This document shows, in pieces, positions 14,659 through 25,938 of a DNA stretch of 64,000 nt. The stretch spans positions 2,852,001-2,916,000 of the forward strand of contig JAXRKN010000043.1 of NCBI GenBank assembly GCA_038502055.1, in the 5' to 3' direction. Both the position numbers and the translations under genes were made by a program. The notes beneath the pieces are model-generated. The model worked only from the letters and a program-made list of their open reading frames with translations, was not told the origin of the DNA and ran no database searches. Position 1 is the first letter of the stretch. Every line of letters starts with the position of its first letter. This stretch comes from Tanytarsus gracilentus. Lineage: Eukaryota; Arthropoda; Insecta; Diptera; Chironomidae.

Positions 14659-17600
14659 ATGGGTGATTCTGATGATGAGTATGACCGTAAGAGAGGACGT
14701 GACAAGTTCCGTGGCGAAAGAAGCGGTGATAGGGAAAATGAGAGAGAAAGATGGCCCGAGCGCGAGCGGTAATGCACATAGATATATATGTGAAAGTTTA
14801 TAATAACATACTTTTTCTCCTTTTAGACCTCGACCTCGCAACGACTATTACAATAGGTCGTCTCGCTATTCGCCGCCACCCATGAAGCGAATGCGTGGTG
14901 ATTTTGAGGATCGTGGCCATCATCCCATGGCTCATCGATTTGGTGGCGGTGGTGGTCATATGGAGTATGGTGGAGGCGGCGGTGGAATGTATGGAGGCTA
15001 CGATCCTTACGGTGCTTTGAATCCTTTCGGACAGGGAGCACCAATGGTCGCACCGAGTCCTCGCGAACAAATTCCACAAGTATCGGATGGACTCACTCAG
15101 CCGCCAATGATGACTCTCAAGCAATTTCTGGCCACCCAAGATGACTCAATTTCAGATGAGGTTGCCGTTGCAAAGTACAACGAGTACAAGATTGAGTTTA
15201 GAAGAAGTCAACTGAATGAATTCTTTGTGACACACAAGGACGAAGAATGGTAAGCATAAGGCGATGGTTAGAGCTTGTTTAATGCACACACTCTTCTATA
15301 TGTATGCGGACCCTATGAACGATTGCACACAATCAATGTACATTTAATGATATTTTATTCCAGCCATAACGACAGATCTCAACTCAGATTTTCCTTTAAC
15401 ATTCGCGTAATTTAAACTCGTTTCGAAAAGTATTTGCTTAAATTCTCTTTAAATAATAATCGATATAAAAAAATAGATGGTTTAAAGAGGTAAGAATTGT
15501 AATCAGTTGGAAAAGATTTTCCACCTCTCATAATATTCGATGAAGAACTACGAGACTAATTGCTATTTAAAATGGAATTATTTCTATATATATATTGGGT
15601 TGAATTTTTATTTTATATATAAAATGCCGGCAGATTATTCTTTAATTACAATTATGGTCATTAATTTCTTGTTTCTTTTTTCCCCTTTTTATTTTACTTT
15701 CATTGCCTGCAGGTTCAAACTCAAGTACCATCCCGAGTTATCATTGAAGCGCAAAGAAGAGCAAATTAGTTACTTGATGGTGAGTCATACGAAAGTCAAA
15801 ATTTGCAAATGAGTAAATTTCTTATCTCGTCTCTTAGGCTCGCGTTGATGTCTTTCTTGAATTGCTCGGTAAAGGAGATATACCAAGAGTCAATGTTGAC
15901 ACTTGCAACACTGAACAGCTGATTAGACTTTTGGATACGGTCGTTATTAAGCTCGAGGGTGGCAATGATGACGATTTAAAAGTGCTTGATGAGAAGCCCG
16001 CTGTCATTACTCCAATCGCTGTAAAGCCAATTGAGGAAAAACCGAAAGTTGAAGAGGCAACAAGTGTCGATAAAGCAGCAGCTAAAGACGAGTCGAAAGA
16101 GACTGAATCGAAAGATGAAGAAAAATCTGAGAAGCGTGAAAGCAAAAAGCGCAGACGAACGCATTCAGATTCGAGCTCGAATTCATCGGATAGTAGCGAT
16201 TCCGAAAGTGATTCCGAGAGTGAAAAGAATCCAAAATCGCCTGAAAAGAAGGAATCGACTGAGAATGGCGAAAATGAAAATGGAGACGCTAATGGCGAAG
16301 AAAAACCTTCGGAGGATGTTGAAATGAAGAGTGAAGAACAGCCTGCTGATGAAGTTGAAAAGAAGGAAGAGGAAGTGATTGATACCGACACTATTAAAGT
16401 CGATGAGGTTGTTGTTGTGCCGGAGGATGACGAGCCAAAAGTTAAAAAGCTCGAAGAAAAGCACAAAACGAGTTCAATTTTCGTTCGCAATCTTGCACCG
16501 ACAGTCACAAAAGCTGAAGTTGAAGCAATCTGCAAGAAATTCGATGGATTTTTACGCGTTGCAATAGCCGATCCAGCTGTCGAGCGTCGTTGGTTCCGTC
16601 GAGGATGGATTACTTTCAAGCGTGATGTCAATATCAAGGAGATTTGCTGGAATTTAAATAACATTCGTCTTCGTGACTGCGAATTGGCACCCATTGTCAA
16701 TCGTGATTTATCGCGTAGAGTTCGTCCGGTCAATGGCATTACGGCGCACAAGACAATCTGTAAGAACGACATTAAAATTTGTGCTAAAATTGCACACAGC
16801 TTGGACGAGAAATATGGTTTGTGGAAAGATCGTAGCGATGAAGTTGCTGAAAAGTCGCAAGCATTTGGATTGCAATCAAAGAATCCTGTGCTTAAAAATA
16901 TCACTGACTATTTAATTGAGGAAGCTGATGCCGAAGAGGAAGAGCTTTTGGGCTTGTCGAGCGAAAATAAGGACGACAGTGAGGGAGAAATTGTCGATCG
17001 TGACTCTCACTTGATTGCCGTCTTGGATAAAATTGTTCTCTACTTGAGAATCGTTCATTCAGTTGATTACTACAGTAAGTTTAAACTCGCTAATTTAATA
17101 TTCGCTAATTAATTAATCTATTTAGATCACTGCGAATATCCGTATGAGGACGAAATGCCAAATCGTTGCGGCATCATTCACGCACGTGGCCCTCAACCCC
17201 AAAATAAAGTCACTTCGACTGAAGTTCAGGACTACATGAAGAATTTTGAGAATAAAATTTCTCAATTTTTAACAAGTTGCGCTGAGGTGCCGGCAGACGA
17301 GTTGAAGAAAATCGGTGCAAAGGACATTGACGCGGAAGTCGAGAAATTCATCACTGCCAATAGTCAGGAATTGGCTAAAGATAAGTGGTTGTGTCCATTG
17401 TCAGGTAAGAAATTCAAAGGACCCGATTACATTCGCAAGCACATCTTTAACAAGCATGCTGAAAAAGTTGAAGAGGTAAAGAAGGAAGTTGAGTACTTTA
17501 ATAACTATCTGAAGGACTCGAAGCGACCTCAAATTCCCGAACATCCGGGCAATGCTCCCAAGAAAGAAGCACCATCCAATCCGAACATGTTTCGGCCACA

Positions 17601-17757
17601 TTTCGCACCAATGCCGTATCATTATGGTGGATATGCGCCCGTTATGGCACCTCGTGGAAGAGGAGGTTTCTCACGCGGAGGCCGTATGGATATGGGTCAT
17701 CGACCGATCATTAACTATCGAGATTTAGATGCTGAGAAGCCCGATGATTTCTTCTAA
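14659..17757 (+). CDS. Ars2: Ars2/Serrate, nuclear cap-binding and miRNA-processing factor
   Basis: Five exons, 14659-14768, 14827-15249, 15713-15779, 15838-17074 and 17126-17757, give 822 residues. Order: Arg/Glu/Asp-rich N-terminus; a glycine-rich stretch; the conserved block from MTLKQFLATQDD to RVDVFLELLGKGDIP (about residues 130-220); a long acidic/Lys and Ser-Asp region; an RRM-like fold from about 411 (SSIFVRNLAPTVTKAE); the DYYNHCEYPYEDEMPNRCG block; a C2H2-type finger beginning at Cys702 (CPLSGKKFKGPDYIRKHIF); and the C-terminal DLDAEKPDDFF that ends the family. Ars2 links the cap-binding complex to transcript fate and promotes pri-miRNA processing with Drosha/Pasha in the nucleus. 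The ATG follows directly on a splice acceptor, implying a noncoding first exon. Fly Ars2 is somewhat longer; the difference lies in low-complexity parts. Confidence 0.96.
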
Positions 17758-17835
17758 ACATTTCTTTTTTGTGGATTATAATTCATTGATTATACACTCA
17801 CATGCATACAATTATAGAAACACTTGACACTCAAG

Positions 17836-17841
17836 AATAAA
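17836..17841 (+). terminator. polyadenylation signal of Ars2
   Basis: Canonical AATAAA lies 79 bp after the Ars2 stop and before the end of the convergent neighbour. Confidence 0.55.
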
Positions 17842-18072
17842 GATTTTTCTCTGATAATTAAAATGCCTTTTGTAATAATTAGAGCTCTGCTGTTTTTTGA
17901 TTTCAGTTTCTTCAAACTTAATCTGAAAACAAAATTCAATATAAACACTTTAAATATTTTTCAACATGTTCTATTTAATGACATTATAATATTGATCTGC
18001 AAATATTGACAGTGTACGCATATTTATGAATTTCCAGTATGTAAAGAGAAGAAGATACAATTTAAATAAGTT

Positions 18073-21000
18073 TCAATGAAGGTTATGTGACTTTTCGCGT
18101 CTTTGATTTTCCTGTATGATGCTCTCCCATCGTTCGATGAGCTTATGCGATGACGGTGTCTCAGACTCGTCATCTAAATCACAAAGTGCAGCCAATGACA
18201 CGGCTGGCCGCAAATAATTTCCAATTCTGGGCTGTGGAACTGGCCGAAGAGCGTCGGAAGTTGGCGATGGACTAGGATTGTTAAGGACATCAATTGATCG
18301 AGATAATTTGCCGTTAAGAGGACTCCATTGCTGTTCCGCATGCTCACTCTCGTCTGACGACGTTAAGCTTCCATCTTCATCATGGCTATTCAACTTATGC
18401 AAACGCTTCAGTTCATTCTCACGATTCTTCAAATCTCTAAGTTCACTCTGAATTTTCTCTTCAACAGGTACATAACCTCTCCGTATTGGTCGACCCTTTG
18501 TATCACGTTCAATTGCCGCTTTTTCCATGTTTTGGAATGCTTTAATACTGCCATTGTTGAATTCAATTGGCGCCTGAGGGCATGAAAGTGAAAATCAATT
18601 AGCGAATTACATACAAAAAAATTTGTTGGTTATGCGGAAATTTTTTTAACTAATTTAAAAAGTTAAGTGTATGAAAAAAATCAGGAATCTTCCAGCTCTG
18701 GAATTTGAATTTAATTAAAAACATTATGAAAGTCTGTAGTTCACATAACTCATAGTCATTACCATAATCAAATTTTTCTTGAAGTTATTGCTGTTCTGCG
18801 TACTCGCTTGATTAACATTCAGCTTGCCACGTGACGCAATAAATTTCGCCATGATACCTCTATGTGGAGAAGAACTCATTTTAACGGGCGAAACGAGGAA
18901 AAGCTGTGGTTGCGATTGTGCTCGAAGAAGAACGGGCGGCGCGAGCAGCTGTGGCTTGGCTTTGGGCTCAATGATCTTATTCTTCTTAAAGTGATCTTTG
19001 CTGCAAATCGGAGACGCCGATCGCTCATGATCGCCGTCGCCACTAAAGCTCGATCTTGGTGACATCAACTCGTGCTCGTGTCGCAACTCCATTTCACGCT
19101 TTTCAACTTCACTGATTTCATTTTGTATGCGCAACAACGGGTCGCTTGGCGATTCAATCTATGTATGGAGAAAAAAGCAATTAATTACAAATTATTGATT
19201 GACGATAATGTGTGTGAAAAATTCTCAGAATAGTATTTTGTCGGTAGAAATTTATTATCAGCTCAGATTAGATTGCGGATCACTTTTTTTTAAACATTTT
19301 TCACAACTTTTGTATTTGACATTGATTATGAGCTGAGTCATAAATCGATAAATTATGACACTAAAAGGAGTTTAATGTTCATTTCGTATTGTTTTATAAC
19401 TTAATTGATTCTCCGTTTTATTTACGATTTTTTTTTGAGGTTACGCAATAAAAAAAGGTTAATATTGATTTTTCGAGTAGTTTCTAAAGACATAAATTAG
19501 ACTGTGTAAATTCGCAAGTGTCATAATTGCTAATAATTAATAGTCTTAGCTCATTTTTGTATTAAGAAAATTAATTTTTATATTCGAGGTTACGTGAAGG
19601 AGAAAGATCATAATTTTAAACCGTTAACATACAAAATAATTTTAAATGACTCATAGAATGACGTCCAGAGGTGTATCGGTGTATCGGCCAAATGGTTTTG
19701 TCGATAAGATAATAAAACCCACACAAATATCGTTCAGATAAAATAAAAAATATTGCAAGAATGTTTCGTAATCTTTCGAGTGCCAAACAACCATAAATTT
19801 CTTACAAAAAAAAAGTTTCCATCTTATTGCAAAATTATTAGACAAATTACGATGCGATGATGAGAGAAATTGTAATAATTGCTCAACAGAAAAATATAAA
19901 AAGTGAAATTCCTTGCGAGTTCTTCGACTCTTTTTAATTCATAACAATTTTTATTCAAAACAAGCATCGCAATGCATGATGATGATATTCAAAGAGATAT
20001 ACACGAGAAAAATGGGAAATATTCGATGTATTAAAGTGAAATTTCTTTCTTGCGACGTGTAATAAAAGATAATTGAACGAAATCGAAGTGGAAAAACTGG
20101 TTGCGTTGCCTGCAAGAGGCAATCCTCTATTGAATTTGAAGAGAAATTCTCACAATCACGTGCTTTCCTCCCACTGTGACCACTCGAATCTGTAATGTAA
20201 TGTGAGTGTATAAAATTTAAAGTCTAAATGAGAGTAAAAGCTCTGAGCAAGTTTAATTGAATTATTATCCAATTACTGGAATTTCGTGATTTTAATTTTT
20301 CCAGCTTAATTGTAATTGATGGGGAATTTTTTTTTCGATGTAAGTTGGAAATTAAAATTTCTTACCTAACACAAGGAAAAGTTTTATCAAAATTTCCAGA
20401 AATATTTTGACGCAGACTTTACTATCTCTCTCATTTCACGCGCAATTTTTTCTTCTTACTGGCCATTTGACATTGTTTTTCCATTCACGGCCTTTTTCTT
20501 CCCACTTCTATAATATACCCTAAAACTATTTATCTCGAGCATTGAAAGTTTCCGCTGTGGTCATGCACAGCTGATGTCGCGTAGGAAGCGGAGCGAGATC
20601 AGTGTGTAAAAAGTAACGGTAGAAAAATTTTTAACTTTAAATTAATTACTCAGTTTGATAAAAACCCTTGAAAATACAATAAATTTGGAGAAAAAAAAAA
20701 AATATTTAAAATTTTAATTCATATAAACAATTTAAGTGTAATCACAAATATAAGGTAAGAAAAAAATTAAATTAAAATAAAATTTTTAAATTAAAGTAGA
20801 ATATTTTAAAATTTAGATATTAAAAAAGAAAGGACACTATTCAGAAGCTGATGGAAATGATCATAATTATTGAGGAACAAGGAAATTTAAGAAAATAACG
20901 ATAAAAGCTGAAGCGAAGGCAAGAAATAATAAAAAAAGAATGGCACGACGAGTGAATAAAGTAAACTCACAGAAAGATTTGGAAATGCAATACGCAATTC

Positions 21001-24000
21001 TAACATAGAACGAAAAGAGAACTCCACAAATTCCTTGACATGGAGATGGCGATTGATGAACTCAATCGAAAGGTGAGGTAAAAGTTGAACGAAAAAAATA
21101 AAGTTCTTTTACACATTTAATTTCTAGCAGGAAATGAAAGAAGAGAAAAAAAGAAAAAAATGAGACGGAAATCGAGAGGAATCAGTTCGTTGACGAGAAG
21201 GAAAAGGAATACGTGGACGAAGACAAGGACATGGAATAAACGAGATCGCTTTCAATTCGGGACAAAAACAAAAACACGCCATCTTACCTTGGATAAATAA
21301 ATAAAAAATGTATAAAATGAAAATAAAATAGATAATAGATTTACTGAAAAAGACAAATAGTTCATAGTTTAAAGTTAATAAAATATAGCAAAATAAACGG
21401 TAATAAAAAGTTCATAACGGATATTAGAATTCGAATTTGTGGGGATTATAAAAATTAATAAAATGTAAACAAAAACAAATAGAAAATTAAATGGACCAAA
21501 CAAACTAAAGAAAATTTAAACCATTGATATGTTAAAAGTTTGAACAGGAAAAAGTATTAAATAAAATAGTTAAAAAAATTTTAAAACCCACTTCTATTTA
21601 GTACATTCCGCACGGAAAAGTATAAAAAAAATAAAATCAGTATAAAGACTGATATTTTGATATATTTTGTTTACCATTGAGTACATCAAACAAAATTTTG
21701 ATATTTTTGTGTTCGTGAGATTTTTAAAATGGTGATTAATACTTGAATGAATGAAAACGGAATTAAAGAAAAAATAAAGAAGTGGGGGGTTTAAATAATT
21801 AAAAAAAAATTAAAATTAAAAAATATACTTAAAAAAATAAATTAGAATGCACACCAAAAATATACCGCCCTTCTTTATTTTGTTCTTTAATTCCAGTTTT
21901 CATTCCATTCAAGTATTACATGCACTCGCATGTTTAAAATATCTCACGATACAGCAAATAATATCAAAATTTTGTTTGATGTACTCAATGGGTAAACAAA
22001 ATATATCAAAATATCAGTCTTTATACTGATTTTATTTTGTTTTATACTTTTCCGTGCGGAATGTACTAAATAGAAGTGGGTTTTAAAATTTTTTTTAACT
22101 ATTTTATTACAATATCCGAAAAAAAATATAAAGAATTTGTTGAGCAAGCGAGACGAGAAGAATAAGGCACAAAGAAAGATGTCGAAAGTGGGTCAATATG
22201 AAATTTTTTTTCGATCTCTTTTTCGATTTTATTTGGGCATGCATGATCTACTATAAAGTGTGAACGCCATACTTAATGTCATTAACCGATCATTATCAAG
22301 ATTTTATTCGCGCTTCTTTTCCGGGTCTCTTGCATTCAACTATTTAACGCAATCGAATCGAATAAAATGGACTTCCATCACCATTGAAGCCATTGAAATT
22401 TGCATGAACAATCAAGGGGTTAATGTATTTTTTTAAAAAAATTATTGCTTTACATTTTATGATTTTTTTTTGCACACACATGAAGCTATGAAAAAGAGAG
22501 CACGTTGTCTCTTGAAAGTGAAACCGGAAGTGTGCATGAGTGAATGGGTGGATTGGATGTTAATGCCGCGAGTAAATTTAATCTAAATAAAATCCATTTT
22601 CTGGCGGGGGCAAAACTAAAAATTAACGTTGTGGAAAATTTCAAAATTTTTATAAACGTTAAATTTTTTAAAAATTCCGGAAATCTTTTTTTTGTTCTCA
22701 TGGAAGCGATAAGTTTTAATTAAACATTCTTAATTGTTTGGTCAACTTCACAAAATCTTTCGACCTCCAAAGCTTTGTTATGCTCATTATTTGCTTTGCT
22801 AATTTGAATTTTTTACAGCTCCCCGAGAATTGATTTAATGATCACGATTTTAATTCTTTTACAGTTACATTATGATTTATAATACACACATAAAATTTAT
22901 ATATGAAATGAAACCACGGAAGAGTTTTGTGAATTTATGAATGTGCATTTTTAAGAGGCTGATGAGAGCTGCTCGAGATGTTCTATATAATTATGATTTA
23001 ATAATTTAATAACCAAATTGAAATTTTTCTTACTCGCCTAAGTGGAATGTGTTTGCGGTTCCATCACCTCCAAAATAAACATCAGATAGAGAGAGTAAAT
23101 TTAAAAATTTTAATCGAGCAATTTTTAAGCGTCAACACGCAAATATTTTCTAAATGACATAATGAAGTTTAATTAATGAATATTTTTTCGGCAAGGTTAT
23201 TTGCAATTTTTGTTGCTTCAATTGAAAGTTTTTTAAAAGATCCACAAATAATTTTTTTATGAATTCCAGAAAAAATCGTCCATTCTCTACTTAAAAATAT
23301 ATTTTTTATTTTCAGTTATTTTTTAACATCAAAAATCCATCATAAAGAAGCACATCGGAAGCATTTCCATAAAGTTGATTGCGTTGAAAGGAAGAGGAGA
23401 TTCATTTCAAGTAACACAAAATGCGGTGAAAATGTTGGCAAATTTATTTAAGAAGAAGTCGAGGTGAATGAGAGAGAAATTTTTCGATTATGATGCCGCT
23501 TAAACGTAATGAAAACAATAATTGCAAAATTGCCATTCTCACTCTCTTTAAAGTAGCTTTCACAATAAACTTGAAATTGGAAAATTCTCCGACAATTTCC
23601 TGTCGGGGTCAAATTTTCCAAGAGGTTGCCCACTAACGGACTCTCTCGACGTCTTCGAATGTGAAAAAAGCATAGCTAAAAAATTGCTACTTAAAAATCT
23701 TTCTCTAAATTCTGCGCAACGGTACATTTGAAAATAGGTAAAATAGGAGCGAGCATAAGATGAGCAGCAGTAGCGAGAAACAATGAGAAAGATTTCCGTC
23801 AATAACGACGAAAATCGAGCACAATTATCGCCGCTTAAAATGCCACATTAAGACTTTCTTTTCGCTTCCTAACATTCGAACGTTAAATGCCATGATATCG
23901 TTCGAGAGCTTTTCTGATATTATGCAGACAAAGGTGCACACTAAATGTGGAGTGACTGCGAGATAAGATAAGAACAAAGTATGAGCAGAAATTATTATTT

Positions 24001-24592
24001 ATAGAATTACTAATTTTTTCGCATCGCTTTTCATGATCGATCGGAATGATTTAGTGAGCAATTATGACCTCGAAATTTCCCCCAAAAAAATTTATTCACT
24101 GTTGCTCGCCGCTGACTCTAATTTGTATTCACCCGTATTTTTTTGCATTCATAAAAAAAAGTTAGAAGTCGTGAGAAAATTACTACTGGCTTCACAAAAA
24201 GTTCATGACTAGTGAGCAGCTTAAAATGAAAGGAGATGAGTGAAAAAAATGGGGAAATTTTAATTCGATAAATCTTCAATGTGTTTTCAAAAAAATAGAT
24301 GTATTAAAATTTTTTCATCTCAGTATTAAAACTTTTTTGAGCTCTCCTCCATTTCACCTTTTCAATGACTTCACAATGATTTCAGTATTTTTTGCCTAAG
24401 CAATGCTGAATAGAAAAGAGCAACTAAGCGAGAGCAGCGCGAAAGAAAATGACTTTTCATGGAGTGATTTTTCAGTTCAATGAAGTCAACCCGAACGGAT
24501 CCACGCTGTCTTTCTCTCCCCATGATCGTCATATGACTCTCCAGGTTGTCAATTAAAACTGAAAAAAGTTTAATTACCTCGACTGGTCTCAT
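18073..24592 (-). CDS. MISP/AKAP2 C-terminal-domain protein
   Basis: Two exons are clear: 19158-18763 and 18573-18073 (phase 0). They encode 298 residues with two related heptad-rich segments: ESPSDPLLRIQNEISEVEKR, and GRPIRRGYVPVEEKIQSELR followed by a KNRENELKRLH-type stretch. The Pro-hydrophobic-Glu start followed by Glu/Arg-rich helix resembles the C-terminal domain shared by MISP and AKAP2, actin-associated proteins (AKAP2 also anchors PKA). Between them is a Ser/Pro-rich linker; the C-terminus is helical. A possible first exon is 24592-24578: ATG plus four codons (MRPVE), then GTAATT, phase 0 like the next acceptor, giving 303 residues. That leaves a 5.4-kb intron, so the start is uncertain. 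The gene converges on Ars2 with 315 bp between stops. Family call moderate; start tentative. Confidence 0.66.
20821..21238 (+). pseudogene. degenerate Lys/Glu-rich coding stretch with an intron
   Basis: A purine-rich block stands out from the AT background. It reads as coding only if frames are switched. From 21010 to 21072 the frame gives TKRELHKFLDMEMAIDELNRK. It then meets GTGAGG and, 58 bp on, an acceptor TTTCTAGCAG ending at 21130, after which it resumes in phase as EMKEEKKRKK. A one-base shift at an A-run near 21154-21161 opens a further charged run ending at TAA 21236-21238. Upstream, one frame holds another Lys-rich segment (20821-20983) broken by one stop. The composition is that of a charged coiled coil. 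The retained intron argues against a processed retrocopy. I cannot name the parent gene. The A-run shift could also be a sequencing error. Confidence 0.35.
21560..22108. mobile_element. foldback / long-inverted-repeat MITE-like element
   Basis: Left arm about 21560-21788 and right arm about 21863-22108 are near-perfect inverted repeats of roughly 230 bp around a 75-bp AT-rich loop. Both arms contain the block CTATTTAGTACATTCC and the palindrome TCCGCACGGA (seen as TCCGTGCGGA on the right). Mismatches are few and mostly A-run length differences. There is no transposase frame, so it would be non-autonomous. I could not find a convincing target-site duplication beside the tips (left flank GTATTA, right flank ACAATA). 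Its family is unknown. Confidence 0.8.
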
Positions 24593-25938
24593 TTTCTCGA
24601 AATTTTTTCTCCCTCTTCGTATGTGTGTGATTCCGGGAAAGATTAAATCCAGTAAATAATTTTTAAGTAATTTTTTATCACAAATAATTTTTCTAAATTG
24701 ATTGCATTATCTCTTTTTTCACACTTTCATAGAATTTTATTTTGCTCTTGTTATTTTTTTAAGATAATTGCTGTAAAATTTGGAGCCAGACAGCACCGCG
24801 AACACACCACGTTTAACCTGATCGAAAGACAAAACTACAATGAATTCTCACTCTCAGAGAAAAGACCATAACAATGCCACAGAAACTCTCTCGGTGCTAT
24901 GCACACGAACGAAGTCAATTTGAATCGTAATTTTTCCTTCTTCGCTCGTTCCGCTCGAAGCTCTTTTCGACTGTGGGGTGGCATGGTTGACTCTCTCTAA
25001 AGTTAATGCTTTTTTCTCTCGTACTCTTGTAATTTTTTTAGTGGAAAAAAAATTATGGTAAGCAAGACCATGTGCTGATTGAGTGGCGAATGAAACGATC
25101 AAAACAAACGATTAGAAAAGCACAGAATGGAGAGCGAGAGAAAAATTGAGCCGATCAACAAGATAAAAATCGTGTGCGCGCTTTTCGCAGATAAATTTCC
25201 ATAAAATTAATTTTTTAAAAAATAAAATTTTTTATCAAAAAAATTTATTTTATTTATTATTTAAAATTTGATTTTTATGTTATTTGCTCTTATTTTATAT
25301 CGTGTCAAACGTCACTAATAAATCTAATCGATAGAACACTTGAAAGTCTTCCTGTGATTTTTTTTCTCATTAAAGAAATAAATGTAAATGTAAGCTTTTG
25401 TGTATTAACCTATATGTCAAGTGTTAGCTGTAATAAGTAAATTTGTAAACGGGAAAAAATTTACTTTTAGACACAGCTAAAAATTAATTTTCACAAATAA
25501 ATCTTTAAATCTTAATAAAAAATTCATCAAACAAAATTTATGTGAAAATTAATATTTCCTTCATAATCAATGCTCCACTAATTAACTGAAAGATATAAAA
25601 ATTAATTAACACATTTTTTGTTACGCTTAAAAAGTCATTTTGATTGTCGTCTTTTTATTTTTAAAAATATTTTTTTCTCACATTAGTTGCACCCACAAAA
25701 ACTCAGAAAGAATGTAATTAAATTAAAAAAAAATATTCCTTGTTAGTGCGCACGAAATAAAATATAATAGATACACTAAAGATTATCATGATAAATTGTA
25801 AAAGTTTTTATTTTAAATCATAGCTATGAATGAAATGCATAGAAAGTAATGAAGAATAAATTTTAGAGAAAAAAGCACAAAAAATGCGAATGTTAAATAA
25901 TGCAAAAAAAAACTTTTAAATTAACTGGTAATCAATCT
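24593..25938. other. intergenic, no gene seen
   Basis: Between the possible start of the MISP-like gene and the stop of the PHLDB-like gene, both on the minus strand. AT-rich. It should hold the MISP-like promoter and the PHLDB 3' UTR. Open frames present have no coding character. Confidence 0.45.
25807..25812 (-). terminator. candidate polyadenylation signal of the PHLDB-like gene
   Basis: TTTATT on the plus strand is AATAAA on the minus strand, 127 bp after the stop at 25939. Other AT-rich hexamers nearby make this tentative. Confidence 0.35.

Larger units (their letters stand above)
19159..24577. other. large intron of the MISP-like gene (if the first exon is right)
   Basis: AT-rich, 5.4 kb. 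It contains a degenerate coding stretch on the opposite strand (20821-21238) and a foldback element (21560-22108), both listed separately. The rest shows nothing recognisable. Confidence 0.4.

Noticed and set aside
15834..16904. 356-codon minus-strand frame rich in Ser and Phe opposite Ars2
   Set aside because: It mirrors the acidic, Lys/Glu-rich and Ser-rich codons of Ars2; no domain, and the plus-strand frame matches Ars2 throughout.
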